Positions 38,301-47,822 are shown, numbered from the stretch's first letter. The stretch: 64,000 bases of DNA from Paenibacillus athensensis (GCF_004514475.2 NZ_MYFO02000002.1:248001-312000); one strand, 5' to 3'. The notes: generated from the letters alone by a model not told the origin. A program made the numbers and translations.

Positions 38301-41300
38301 CGGAAATGAAGTTTTACACCTACAGCGCGTTGGATCGGGAAAAGTACAATCTTGTTCATATCATGGACAGCTCAAGCACAGCGTCCTACGATATCAATGA
38401 GGTGCGCGGCTCGTACAGGTATACGTATTCTCCCAAAGAAGAAACCGGATTTCAATTTGATCCCGGTATGACCAAGCCGTATCTGGTCAAAACGTATGAC
38501 AGCGGCAACCCGAACGATCCGAAACTTAGCGATTCCGGATTAATGAACTTTTTGAATACGGGCAATAGCCGAAGTTACCCGTCTTATTATGCGAGTTATG
38601 CTACTCTTCATAAAAATGAATATGATTCTTACGGTTATGTGACGTACGATGAGGATTCCTATGGGAATAAAACGAACACTACGTATGGCGGCCCATACCA
38701 TATGATCAGCAATATGAAAAGAACGGCAGCCGACGGCTTGACCTCCTACCAGGAGGCAACCGCCTATAATCCTGACGGGACCATCGCTTCGATTACCCGG
38801 ACCAGCACCTACCCGGACCCGTTGTATCCGACAGATCCGACCAAGCTGAAAACAGATACGATTGTCGTTGCGTATACGTCGTATGATGCTGTCAATAAGG
38901 TGCCTACGCATCGAAGAGAAACGGGCTCGGGCAACCAATTCAGCTTGTATCCGATTACTACCGACGTGGATATGGCTTATGACGCCAAAGGCTTCCATGT
39001 AACGACGGAGACGACGCAAATTACGTTAAAAACCGGACAATCGCCAACGTCCGTTACGCTCACTCATCTGTACGATGGCCAGGATCGTCCAATCAGCACG
39101 ACATTTCCGGACGGCAGCAAAGCCCAGTATACGTATGACAACAAGGATCGGATGTTGACCGAGACGTATACGCCGCCAACGTCCAATCCGGGAGCGGCAA
39201 AGACGGATTCTTACAGCTATGACGATCCGAACCGCACGATTACCAAAACACTGGCTGACGGTGAGAAGGACATTATTGTTTACACGCCGTACGGGAATGT
39301 GGACAAGCAGCAGAAACAGGTAGGAAGCTCTGTTGTGACGACACTCGTCAATCAAACCAACAATGCAGGGAATATCATCAAGGAAATAGACCCTTTCGGA
39401 GATCCTGCCCAAAAGACGACTTACACCTATGCGAACAATGGCAAAGTGAGGACCGTGACCAATGCGCTCGGAGAAACGACCACGTACTCCTATGCCAATG
39501 CCGCCTATTTTACCTCCGGTTCCTCTACACGTCTTCAGGATACGGTTAAAGCTGTAACTGCGGACGGTAAACAAACCTGGTCCTATTACGACCGGGAAGG
39601 TCGATTGATCCAAACAGATGAGAACGGAGCACTGTTCAGAACGACGACCTATCAATATACGCCGCTCGGACAATTGAGCATGCAAAGTATTGCCTCGGGT
39701 TCATCTGTAGAAACGACTCGTTACGGATACGGCGGAATGGGTCACTTGATCTATATCCAGGATGCGATGAACCAAACTTACCAGTATGTGTACAACAGGC
39801 TGGATCAAATGAACGCTTATTACGTGAATGGAAGCGCCCAACCGCAAAAAACACAAACCTACAATGAGGTTGGCTGGCTGCTCACGCAAACGAATGCCGC
39901 AAATTTGAGCGAGTCTTTTGCCTATAAAACTACGGGCGCTCTGGAGTCGCATACCGACAAAGACGGGCAAATGCATGTATTCAGCTATACGCCTTACAAC
40001 CAGCAAAGCCGGGTTTCGATTCAAAAGCCTGCCGGCACGGAGCTTTATTGGCAAACGAACAATTACGATCCGAACACGGGCTTGCTGCTTGGCACAGCCA
40101 ACAGCGAGAATGAAACACAAACGTATCATTATGACATGTGGAAGCGTATGGATTGGCAGCAGGTCGCAGGCAAAACGTACAGCTTTGGTTACGATGCAAA
40201 TGATCGGCTGCAGACCCTGACTTATCCGGACAGCAAACAGATCAGCTACACCTACGATAATCTGAATCGGATGTCTTCTGTCAGCTATCCGGGGATGGGC
40301 ACAGTCAACTACTCGTATACATTGGCGGCTAATCAGGATACTTACACCGTCAGTTATCCGAACGGACTCAGTCAAAAAAAGCAAAGCGATAACTTTGGTC
40401 AATTGACGGCGGTAGGCCATTACAATAACAGCCCTACGGCAAATTGGAGCGAAGGCTTCGGTTACGACAAATTCGGCAATATTTTGTCCATAAACCGCAA
40501 TGGCTCAGCCAACAGCTTTACTTATGACGCCTTGAATCGGGTATCATCGGAAACCACGCAAGGAGGTTCCAAATCGTATAGTTATGATTCACTAGGCAAT
40601 CTGCAGTCTGTGGGCATTGCAGGAACGTCCTATGTGAACACTTACGATAATGCGAACCGGATCTCCGGTTACACGCAACCGGGCAATGTAAGCACGTATT
40701 CGTATGATAACCGCGGCAACCGGTTGACCAAGCTGCAATCGGGATTGACGTCAAGCTACAGCTATAATGCCGTCAATGAGCTGAAGACATTCGCTGACAA
40801 TTCAGGAACGACGGCCAGCTACAGTTATTACGCCGATGGCTCCCGGGCTACCAAAACCGTGAACGGTAACGTAACGCGATTTGTATATTACAACGGACAT
40901 CCGATTGAAGAGTTGAGCGCAAGCGGAACCACCAAATCGCGCAATATTTGGGGCAACGAGCTGATATACCGCGATAATGCCGGTACGGATGGAAAAACGG
41001 GTTACTACTGGTACAATGGTCACGGCGATGTCGTCAAGGTTACCGACGCAAGCGGCAGCACGCTCAATAGCTATGACTACGATATTTGGGGCAACAGCAT
41101 TGGCAAAAGTGAAACGATGCTCAATCCGTTCCGATATGCCGGACAAATGCAGGACGATGAAACCGGATTGATTTACTTGACGGCACGTTATTACGATCCG
41201 GCCAATCAGCGCTTTTTAACCGAGGATGCTTATGCCGGTGATTTAAAAACGCCGCTCAGCTTAAATCAGTTTACGTATGCGTTCAACAACCCGCTAACCA

Positions 41301-42037
41301 ATGGAGACCCGACCGGGCATTATTGCGAAGCCACGGTTAATGGCGTTCATTATTCGCATCCGGGAGCATGCAATGACGGCAAGGACGGAACAGCTCGTGA
41401 AAGCGGTCCGGGGTATACGCCTGATTATTTGTATTACACCACGCACCCGGGAAGCTTTAATGCGCCGGTGAAAGTAGAAACGCCTCCGGTTGTTGCAGGC
41501 AACCGCAGCTTTACGGTAGACAATGCAACAGGGCTTCAGAAGGACTCGGTGAAGGTCGACCAGACCGCCAAAGTCACCATTACCGTAGCGGGAACAGCCG
41601 GAACGAACGTCACGGTCAAAGCAGATGGTAAAGTATCGGTCGAAACGCCGGGCGGCGGCAAGGTTGACGTATCTGTACAAGGAGGCATCGTACAAGCTGC
41701 GAAAAGCGGAAGCGTTGTTTACAAACAGGATATTTCACAAGCAGTCGAAGTCAGCAATATCAAAATGGAAAATAAGGTTCATGTCATCAAGCCTACTGCG
41801 CGCGCCGACGGTTATGTGACACTGATTACGACCGATACGATCTTCACGATGAATATGAGCAATATCATTGGCGTCGATGCAGCGGAGGTAAAGTTGAAGT
41901 TTACGATTACTTCGGAAATTTCGTATAGTAAAGAAGATGCGGACGTAATTGGAGCTTTGTTGCTGTCCAGTGTGGGTGTGGGGATTTTGAAATATGTGCC
42001 CAAAATTCCGCTATGGGGGCAGCCGTCGGTTATTTAG
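35306..42037 (+). CDS. Secreted subtilase-RHS fusion, putative polymorphic toxin
   Basis: 2243 residues. In order: signal peptide (1 to ~28); I9-type propeptide (~54-112, YIIKFKDED ... VQFVEPD); subtilisin S8 domain (~120-385) with complete triad D149 (LLDTGVD), H180 (NGHGTGTAG), S333 (SGTSLAAPHVAG) and oxyanion N271; a helical linker (~400-480); an RHS shell beginning VDVYLSGKHGLDVSLIRSYNS near 532; more than twenty YD-type repeats (for example YTYDNLNRM, YSYDNRGNR) to ~1930; the RHS core RYAGQMQDDETGLIYLTARYYDPANQRFLTEDAYAG; the core end NNPLTNGDPTGHY near 2000; then a variable C-terminal domain of ~240 residues with no recognised nuclease motif and a hydrophobic segment near the end (VIGALLLSSVGVGIL). 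RHS proteins with variable C-termini are usually toxins with an immunity gene directly downstream, as seen here. The base composition is AT-richer than neighbours, suggesting transfer. GGAGG precedes ATG 35306. Confidence 0.9.
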   Translation: MFRKTTSMLVSLTLLSGFILPTSQAAQARIDASADSSVSSAVYGAEASGDSSVNTYIIKFKDEDQGKKSLQKSKKTIRKQFKHAQALTATLTAKEAAQLQADGNVQFVEPDAPIRKAAEQVMPNLTQIHVPEVQATGNLGSGVSIALLDTGVDTNSAELHIAGGVSFVPSEPTMEDWNGHGTGTAGVIGALKDNSGLLGIAPEASLYEIKVMDRNGQGTYSQVIEGIEWAIDHHIDIVSMSFTGSVYSQALKDAMQAAHDNGILLIAATGNDGAKNVEYPAKFPSVIGVGAVDGNNQIAPFSNTGKELQIVAPGVNIPSLGLHDTHVTMSGTSLAAPHVAGVAALIKASHPAYTNVDLRGALLGSATPLSDQSVYGNGLVNALAAFDSQSQGDGNKQQVNVSSLKKETLDQIKKQYSTKMLQIAAYFEPELTSLLTSDQLAEMLSWSEVDVETRIDGLTKVEQNWLRKLTPVDMVWQEDRKKPKKKAAVSPNASIQAASGFSFTEKNNPYTYKSDTDGAVDTMYRTANQKDVDVYLSGKHGLDVSLIRSYNSLAAKMAAPNYTQGTGCPTGSTINSSDYGPSQVSDCMQNALAAPGLLSAANPNYIAVGWSLNLPTMDQGVKTDFISANPVYVGTGKLNPTKVYYNRTYGDSNSYTYVEFILDDGSRYQFRNTSTSPYNYPYANVTYTKATDGTYYLKIDDGKLVYHFDATGRILDKKNFLGDQVLYAYSTNAVTITDTVGRTIQINNNGTRITSVSWKDNPTTFTRQIIYNTASNSYTFGGKDPNAAFGGTYDQLNSVQDETGHILKSYTYFQPSVTNHADYNFEDDYQYDQTNISGIPNPTLDIVSGSDPAESSLVANRDLATYSELPYLLLNAAIDDTGMTVQYQYDSYNPNWYTGTNYFSREASRHTVRLYLDPYMLTYIGYVPVRNVYFKYTNASGQQKVLTRTYMEMGGKPFSEIWGRPRQGGDYGNFRLSYASYRGGDQPKVATVTALGDYTEMKFYTYSALDREKYNLVHIMDSSSTASYDINEVRGSYRYTYSPKEETGFQFDPGMTKPYLVKTYDSGNPNDPKLSDSGLMNFLNTGNSRSYPSYYASYATLHKNEYDSYGYVTYDEDSYGNKTNTTYGGPYHMISNMKRTAADGLTSYQEATAYNPDGTIASITRTSTYPDPLYPTDPTKLKTDTIVVAYTSYDAVNKVPTHRRETGSGNQFSLYPITTDVDMAYDAKGFHVTTETTQITLKTGQSPTSVTLTHLYDGQDRPISTTFPDGSKAQYTYDNKDRMLTETYTPPTSNPGAAKTDSYSYDDPNRTITKTLADGEKDIIVYTPYGNVDKQQKQVGSSVVTTLVNQTNNAGNIIKEIDPFGDPAQKTTYTYANNGKVRTVTNALGETTTYSYANAAYFTSGSSTRLQDTVKAVTADGKQTWSYYDREGRLIQTDENGALFRTTTYQYTPLGQLSMQSIASGSSVETTRYGYGGMGHLIYIQDAMNQTYQYVYNRLDQMNAYYVNGSAQPQKTQTYNEVGWLLTQTNAANLSESFAYKTTGALESHTDKDGQMHVFSYTPYNQQSRVSIQKPAGTELYWQTNNYDPNTGLLLGTANSENETQTYHYDMWKRMDWQQVAGKTYSFGYDANDRLQTLTYPDSKQISYTYDNLNRMSSVSYPGMGTVNYSYTLAANQDTYTVSYPNGLSQKKQSDNFGQLTAVGHYNNSPTANWSEGFGYDKFGNILSINRNGSANSFTYDALNRVSSETTQGGSKSYSYDSLGNLQSVGIAGTSYVNTYDNANRISGYTQPGNVSTYSYDNRGNRLTKLQSGLTSSYSYNAVNELKTFADNSGTTASYSYYADGSRATKTVNGNVTRFVYYNGHPIEELSASGTTKSRNIWGNELIYRDNAGTDGKTGYYWYNGHGDVVKVTDASGSTLNSYDYDIWGNSIGKSETMLNPFRYAGQMQDDETGLIYLTARYYDPANQRFLTEDAYAGDLKTPLSLNQFTYAFNNPLTNGDPTGHYCEATVNGVHYSHPGACNDGKDGTARESGPGYTPDYLYYTTHPGSFNAPVKVETPPVVAGNRSFTVDNATGLQKDSVKVDQTAKVTITVAGTAGTNVTVKADGKVSVETPGGGKVDVSVQGGIVQAAKSGSVVYKQDISQAVEVSNIKMENKVHVIKPTARADGYVTLITTDTIFTMNMSNIIGVDAAEVKLKFTITSEISYSKEDADVIGALLLSSVGVGILKYVPKIPLWGQPSVI

Positions 42038-42078
42038 CGTACAGCAAACCCATGCATCGGGAAGGATAGGGGAAACGT

Positions 42079-42453
42079 ATGTCGGGTGATATCGGGACTA
42101 TAGTGTTGTTCGCGCTGCTGGTGTTTGTCAGTCTTTCCTTTTTGCTCTGGGGAGCCAGCGGCGTAATCGCGTACGTCTTTCCTTCATTGACGGTGAGGGC
42201 GTATCGCAAGGTGTTTATGCATTATGCGTATGTAACAGCGGCGTTTTATGGCGGTTTTATCGGCTATATGCTGGTTAATGCGTACATGCTGCAAGCTACG
42301 TTGTTGGCTGCCGGAGCGCTGCTGCTGTTTCTGTTATCGTTTTATGTTCCGGCTTTTCGGCGGAAATCGCTGTTGACACCGCTGCTATGGGGCGTCTTGT
42401 GCATCGTATGGACGTTGATCGAACCGATCCCGGTCAAGTTTCCGTTCCTTTAG
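42079..42453 (+). CDS. Small four-helix membrane protein, putative immunity protein
   Basis: 124 residues, four hydrophobic helices at about 7-31, 46-66, 71-90 and 100-118 with short loops. No family is recognised. It starts 41 bases after the RHS gene with an AGGGGA site seven bases upstream, on the same strand and as the last gene of the block. This is the standard position of immunity genes for RHS toxins. A membrane immunity protein would fit a toxin that acts on or in the membrane, in line with the hydrophobic end of the toxin domain. This assignment is inference from context. Confidence 0.65.
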   Translation: MSGDIGTIVLFALLVFVSLSFLLWGASGVIAYVFPSLTVRAYRKVFMHYAYVTAAFYGGFIGYMLVNAYMLQATLLAAGALLLFLLSFYVPAFRRKSLLTPLLWGVLCIVWTLIEPIPVKFPFL

Positions 42454-42573
42454 CTTGTGCGTGCGCTCGGCTGTGCGGGAGCGAGTGCTGGCGTGCGTGT
42501 GAGTCGCGGATGGGGCCGGTCAAGGCGCAAGCCTGTTCCTGATCGGGTGGGCCGATAAATAAGGCATGCAGAG

Positions 42574-42631
42574 CAAATAACCTTTCTCGGGAAATGCGGC
42601 GAATGGCCGAACTTCCGGGAGAGGTTATTTG
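42574..42631. repeat. 58-base imperfect inverted repeat
   Basis: CAAATAACCT at the left pairs with AGGTTATTTG at the right; inside, CTCGGGA/TCCGGGAG and CGGC-gaat-GGCCG pair further. No T-run follows on either strand, so it is not a typical terminator. It lies at the downstream border of the toxin/immunity block. Confidence 0.65.
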
Positions 42632-42648
42632 ACGTTGGCGTCTGCAGG

Positions 42649-43227
42649 TCAAGTTGGCACGCCGCGGCGCTGCTCTTTTTCCATATGGACGGAAAATACC
42701 TTTTTCGTTACAGGATTATAGCGGATGGTGACGATCAGCGGAAATTCCTGTTTGTGGCGGCGCACCCAAAAGCGAAACTGCCGCTGGTCAACGCCCGGCG
42801 CCACCGGAGCCCGGCCGAGGTACTGGTAGTCAAGCAGCGTGTACAGCTTGCGCGCTTCTTTGAACGCCATGCGGCTCCACATGGCGTAGTCCGGGTCGGG
42901 GTCAGCCGCAGGCGCCTTGAAGGCGCCACTGTCATTGTCCCCGCCCGCGGCCCCCCCGCCCGCGCCAGCCGGCGCGGGCCAGCCCCCTGCTGCTGCCTCA
43001 GCCGCAGCAGCACAGCACGGCGCAGCCCCGACGCGCTCAGCGAGCGTCTGGGCTGCGCCCACGGCCGCCTCGCTTTGCGTCGGGGCGGCCGCCACTGCCG
43101 GCCCCGCGCGTAGCGGGCCGGCCAGCTCCGGCTCCCGCGCTCCCGCAACGGGGGCCGGGAGCCCCCAAGCCGCCGCCAGCAGCACGGCGGCCGCCAATCT
43201 CCGATTGAGCCTTGCGTTCAATCGCAT
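42649..43227 (-). CDS. DUF3889 (YqzG/YhdC-type) exported protein with Ala-rich linker
   Basis: 192 residues. Signal peptide about 1-29 (LAAAVLLAAAWGLPAPVAGA), then about 85 residues of Ala/Gly/Pro-rich low complexity, then the ~80-residue DUF3889 domain (YAMWSRMAFKEARKLYTLLDYQYLGR ... FRFWVRRHKQEFPLIVTIRYNPVTKKVFSVHM). Family function is unknown. The linker is unusually long for this family. GGAGGTGAG lies seven bases before ATG 43227. Confidence 0.75.
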   Translation of the reverse strand: MRLNARLNRRLAAAVLLAAAWGLPAPVAGAREPELAGPLRAGPAVAAAPTQSEAAVGAAQTLAERVGAAPCCAAAAEAAAGGWPAPAGAGGGAAGGDNDSGAFKAPAADPDPDYAMWSRMAFKEARKLYTLLDYQYLGRAPVAPGVDQRQFRFWVRRHKQEFPLIVTIRYNPVTKKVFSVHMEKEQRRGVPT

Positions 43228-43279
43228 ACGCTCACCTCCGCCGTTAGCGTGTGCGGAGGACCGGCCCTTTATCCGGCCG

Positions 43280-43966
43280 TTACAGCCGGAAAATCTTATA
43301 CATATACGCCAGCGCCGCTTCGCTGCAGACGGCGCTCAGACGCCGGCGGAGCTCGGCCTTCGCTTCAGGCGTCGGCAGATGGCAGGCGTCCAGCCCATGC
43401 TTCTCCATCCAATGCCCGGCGGTCAAATAGCAGGCGCTGTTCCAGCCGCTTTTGACGCCGTCGGCGGTCAAGCGGTCGGATATGCCGCCAATGACCAAAT
43501 CGGCCTTGCTCTGCAGCTCGTTCAGCGCGCGGTCGAAGGCCGCTTTCGAATCCTTGGTCGCCAGTCCCGTCACGGCTCGCAAGCGCCGCGTATCGATGCC
43601 TTCTTCGGCTTCCACAGCCCGGTAAATATCGACGGCCGCCTTGGGAAGCTCCCCGTCCTCGTAGCGTTCCTCGACCGAATACGGCTCCTCCAACAAGTTT
43701 CGGACCAGCGGAAACCATTCGGCAGCAATCAGCACCGGCTTTTTGGCCAGAAACCGCCCGTAAGCGGCCAAGCCTTCGCCGGCGAGCCGGTCGCGCCACA
43801 GCCACGGATCGTCGGAGAGGCCCGTATGCCACTGACCGGGCAGGGTGATCGAATCCATTGACGGGTGGCCGGGAATAAACGAAGAGAACGGCAAGATCCC
43901 GATATCCCGGATAAAAGCTGCGGCTTGCTCGTAGGTCGCCGCATGAAAAGCTTCCTGCTTGTGCAT
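43280..43966 (-). CDS. AlkZ-related-type protein, tentative
   Basis: 228 residues, soluble, no signal peptide. The N-terminal YEQAAAFIRDIGILPFSSF, then WHTGLSDDPWLWRDRLAGEGLAAYGRFLAKKP, and a helical C-terminal half. This pattern resembles proteins annotated as AlkZ-related, from memory; AlkZ itself is a winged-helix DNA glycosylase that unhooks interstrand crosslinks. The catalytic QxQ motif of true AlkZ is not seen, so enzymatic function should not be assumed. It lies between mnmA and the DUF3889 gene, all on the minus strand. Confidence 0.5.
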   Translation of the reverse strand: MHKQEAFHAATYEQAAAFIRDIGILPFSSFIPGHPSMDSITLPGQWHTGLSDDPWLWRDRLAGEGLAAYGRFLAKKPVLIAAEWFPLVRNLLEEPYSVEERYEDGELPKAAVDIYRAVEAEEGIDTRRLRAVTGLATKDSKAAFDRALNELQSKADLVIGGISDRLTADGVKSGWNSACYLTAGHWMEKHGLDACHLPTPEAKAELRRRLSAVCSEAALAYMYKIFRL

Positions 43967-43984
43967 GTCCTCACTCTCCTGATC

Positions 43985-44015
43985 AAAAAAGCGTCGGCGA
44001 TCACCGCCTGACGCT
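43985..44015 (-). terminator. Terminator of mnmA
   Basis: Minus strand: GCGTCAGGCG-gtgat-CGCCGACGC stem with a bulged A, then six T. Confidence 0.85.
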
Positions 44016-44021
44016 TGCGCT

Positions 44022-45113
<1,092 letters not shown>

Positions 45114-45164
45114 CTACACGTTTTCCTTTCTCCGGGCCGACAGCCCTAATCTGTCTATCCCCTC

Positions 45165-45170
45165 ATTATA
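45165..45170 (-). promoter_or_regulatory. -10 element of mnmA
   Basis: TATAAT on the minus strand 55 bases upstream of the mnmA start. No good -35 is seen. Confidence 0.4.
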
Positions 45171-45233
45171 CATCCTGCGGCGAGAAAATTAAAATTTATT
45201 CATCATAATGACATTGTTTTTCTCCCATAAAAC

Positions 45234-45261
45234 TTGGAGTTGTGATAACATGTATTATGAT
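45234..45261 (+). promoter_or_regulatory. Candidate promoter of cymR
   Basis: TTGGAG at 45234-45239, 16-base spacer, TATGAT at 45256-45261, about 100 bases upstream of cymR. Confidence 0.45.
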
Positions 45262-45363
45262 ACACGGATGTTTAGGAATGTTTTGCCCGAAAATGGAAAC
45301 GCTGTGTACCAGCGCGCAGGACAAGTTCTGCGGCGCAAATGGATCGAACGATGAGGTGTTATT

Positions 45364-45783
45364 TTGAAAATATCGACAAAAGGCCGTTATGGCTTAACGA
45401 TTATGATGGAGCTCGCGAACCGGTTCGGCGAAGGGCCGACCTCGCTGAAAAGCATAGCGGAGAAGCATCAGCTCTCCGAGCATTATCTGGAGCAGTTGGT
45501 TGCACCCCTGCGCAACGCCGGTTTGGTCAAAAGCATTCGCGGCGCCTATGGCGGTTATATTTTATCGAAATCCCCTGAGCAGATCACTGCAGGGGAAGTC
45601 ATTCGTGTGCTGGAAGGTCCGATTAGCCCGGTGGATTTTACCGAAGAAGACGACCCGGCCAAACGCGACCTGTGGATTCGCATCCGCGACAGCATTGCCG
45701 AGGTGCTGGATTCCACGACGCTTGCTTATCTGATCGCGTTTAAGGATGAAGGCAAGCAGGACAACTATATGTTCTATATTTAA
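45364..45783 (+). CDS. cymR: CymR, Rrf2-family cysteine-metabolism repressor
   Basis: 139 residues; MKISTKGRYGLTIMMELA, recognition region SLKSIAEKHQLSEHYLEQLVAPLRNAGLVKSIRG and the wing GGYILSKSPEQIT. It has no conserved Cys cluster, so it is the CymR branch, not an Fe-S IscR. In Bacillus and Staphylococcus it represses sulfur-uptake and cysteine genes in complex with CysK. TTG 45364 follows GAGGTG. The cysteine desulfurase gene follows 13 bases downstream. Confidence 0.93.
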   Translation: MKISTKGRYGLTIMMELANRFGEGPTSLKSIAEKHQLSEHYLEQLVAPLRNAGLVKSIRGAYGGYILSKSPEQITAGEVIRVLEGPISPVDFTEEDDPAKRDLWIRIRDSIAEVLDSTTLAYLIAFKDEGKQDNYMFYI

Positions 45784-45796
45784 CGACAGGTGGCTT

Positions 45797-46945
45797 ATGG
45801 ACTTCATTTATCTCGATCACGCGGCCACAACTCCGGTGCATCCCGGCGTGTTGGAAGCGATGCTTCCTTACTATACAGAGCTGTTCGGCAATCCGTCGAG
45901 CACGCACAGCTTCGGCAGAGCGACGCGCACGGCGCTTAACCGCTTTCGCGATTCGATGGCGGCTTCACTGGGCTGCTCCCCGGCTCAGCTGATTTACACG
46001 AGCGGGGGCACGGAAAGCAACAATTTGGCGATTTTCGGCGCGCTGCCGCAGCTTTCCGCACAGCGCCGCCATCTCATAACGACACAAATCGAGCACCATG
46101 CCGTGCTGCATCCGTTCGAACGTTTGCAGAGGATGGGCTGGGACGTCACCTACCTGTCAGTAGGTCCGACTGGTCTTATTCAAGCGGCCGAGGTGGAAGC
46201 AGCGATACGGCCTGAAACCGCGCTGATCAGCATGATGTATGTCAACAACGAGGTCGGCGGCATCCAGCCGATTGAAGCGGTGGGCGAGCTGGCGCGAAGC
46301 CGGGGCATTCTTTTTCATGTCGACGGGGTGCAAGCGCTCGGCAAGCTGCCGCTGTGTCTGGACTCACTGCCGGTCGATTTCATGAGCTTTTCTGCGCACA
46401 AGCTATATGGCCCCAAGGGCGTCGGTGCGCTGTATGCCGCGCCCAAGACACGCCTGGTCCCGACGGTGCTCGGCGGCTCGCAAGAGCGCAAGCGCCGGCC
46501 CGGAACAGAGAACGTCGCTGCTATCGCCGGCTTTGCCAAAGCGGTTGAAATCGTGCTGCCCGAGGCGCTTGACCGGCTACCGCGTTTCAAGGAGCTGCGC
46601 GACCGCTTTCTCGCCGAGCTGAACCGGCTGCTTGGCTCGTCCGGTTTTGTCGTCAACGGCGAGCTGGAAGCTTCCGTTCCGCACATTGTCAATCTGAGCT
46701 TTCCCGGCGTCAGTACCGAGACGCTGCTGATGAATCTCGATCTCGCAGGCGTTGCTGCGGCCAGCGGCTCGGCCTGCACCTCCGGTTCGCTGGAGGTCTC
46801 GCACGTCCTCAAAGCGATGCAGCTTCCAGAAAATGTGACAGCCTCCGCTGTGCGGTTCAGCTTCGGATTGGGGAACGATAAGGAGCAAATCGACACAGCC
46901 GCTCAAAAAATTGCAACCATTGTGTTGCGTCTACGTAGTAGATAG
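45797..46945 (+). CDS. iscS: Cysteine desulfurase (IscS/YrvO type)
   Basis: PLP enzyme that takes sulfur from cysteine for tRNA thiolation by MnmA. It has 382 residues: FIYLDHAATTPVHP at the start, PLP lysine K202 in SFSAHKLYGPKG, catalytic C327 in ASGSACTSGSLE with the loop of the group I NifS/IscS type. ATG 45797 has AGGTGG upstream. It is in an operon with cymR; its usual partner mnmA is nearby but on the other strand. Confidence 0.95.
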   Translation: MDFIYLDHAATTPVHPGVLEAMLPYYTELFGNPSSTHSFGRATRTALNRFRDSMAASLGCSPAQLIYTSGGTESNNLAIFGALPQLSAQRRHLITTQIEHHAVLHPFERLQRMGWDVTYLSVGPTGLIQAAEVEAAIRPETALISMMYVNNEVGGIQPIEAVGELARSRGILFHVDGVQALGKLPLCLDSLPVDFMSFSAHKLYGPKGVGALYAAPKTRLVPTVLGGSQERKRRPGTENVAAIAGFAKAVEIVLPEALDRLPRFKELRDRFLAELNRLLGSSGFVVNGELEASVPHIVNLSFPGVSTETLLMNLDLAGVAAASGSACTSGSLEVSHVLKAMQLPENVTASAVRFSFGLGNDKEQIDTAAQKIATIVLRLRSR

Positions 46946-46974
46946 GACCGGGCGGTTCTAGGAGGGTTCCCGTT

Positions 46975-47496
46975 TTGCGCAAAGCGCGAGAGCTGATTGG
47001 TCTGAACGTTTTGACCGTCGAGGACGGCCGGCAAGTAGGCCAAGTGAAGGATGTTTTGCTGGACTCAACCTGGAATTTACAAGGCGTCGTGCTGGAGGCC
47101 AAGATGTGGTTTTCCGCCATCCGCTATATTCGCTGGAGCGATATCGTGGCCGCTGGAGACGATGCCGTTACGATAACGAACGATAGCGTCATTCGGGAGT
47201 TTGAGGAAGACGCGCAACTGCACGCCTTGCTCGAAGGATCCCGCTGCATCAAGGGGCTGCCGGTCGTTACGGCCGGAGGCTGCAAATTAGGTGTAGTCGA
47301 GGACGTTTATTTTGACCCGAACTGGGGTACACAAGTAGTAGGTTATGAACTTTCCGAAGGCTTTCTGTCCGATTTGAAGGACGGGCGCAAATGGCTGCCG
47401 ATGCCGGCGACGGCAACGAAGGGAGCGGACGCGATTATCGTGCCTGTGCATTGCATTGAGGCCGTGGAGGAGCTCTTCGTATCCAAAGAAGAATAG
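46975..47496 (+). CDS. PRC-barrel protein (YrrD-like)
   Basis: 173 residues with two PRC-barrel units: ELIGLNVLTVEDGRQVGQVKDVLLD and IKGLPVVTAGGCKLGVVEDVYFDPNWGTQVVGYEL. The B. subtilis homologue YrrD lies in the same region. Role unknown; PRC barrels often bind RNA, photosynthetic or surface partners. TTG 46975 lies after AGGAGGG. Between iscS and this gene B. subtilis carries mnmA, a TPR gene and recD2, none of which are here. Confidence 0.82.
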   Translation: MRKARELIGLNVLTVEDGRQVGQVKDVLLDSTWNLQGVVLEAKMWFSAIRYIRWSDIVAAGDDAVTITNDSVIREFEEDAQLHALLEGSRCIKGLPVVTAGGCKLGVVEDVYFDPNWGTQVVGYELSEGFLSDLKDGRKWLPMPATATKGADAIIVPVHCIEAVEELFVSKEE

Positions 47497-47506
47497 GGTG
47501 AGAAAG

Positions 47507-47710
47507 ATGATGCGTTGTCCAAACTGCAATTCCAAAGACATCGGAAAGATTGGCTCCCACCAGTTTTATTGCTGGGGTTGCTTTATCGAGCTGAGCGTAA
47601 ACGGCGACAAAATGTCGGTGTATCAAGTGGAAGAAGACGGGACGTTGAGCTCGCTCGACGATTTGTTCTTCGAAGAGGAAATGCCGCATGTCCACATTCA
47701 CGCAACCTGA
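47507..47710 (+). CDS. Small zinc-ribbon protein
   Basis: 67 residues. Two Cys pairs (MMRCPNCNSKD and FYCWGCFIEL) form a rubredoxin-like zinc knuckle, followed by an acidic tail with a His-rich end (PHVHIHAT). No function is known. It starts at ATG 47507 or 47510, ten bases after the PRC-barrel stop, so the two are co-transcribed. A terminator follows. Confidence 0.82.
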   Translation: MMRCPNCNSKDIGKIGSHQFYCWGCFIELSVNGDKMSVYQVEEDGTLSSLDDLFFEEEMPHVHIHAT

Positions 47711-47775
47711 GCTGCTGCGGTGCTGACTGGATGAATGGATGCTAATACGGTCGGGACGTGCCGGCCTTCATACGA

Positions 47776-47822
47776 AGAGACTTGACCCTGCCGCGGAAGG
47801 CATCGGGTTTGGTCTCTTTTTG
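47776..47822 (+). terminator. Terminator of the cymR operon
   Basis: AGAGAC-TTGACCC-TGCC / GGCA-TCGGGTT-TGGTCTCT stem with small internal mismatches, then five to six T. Confidence 0.75.
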
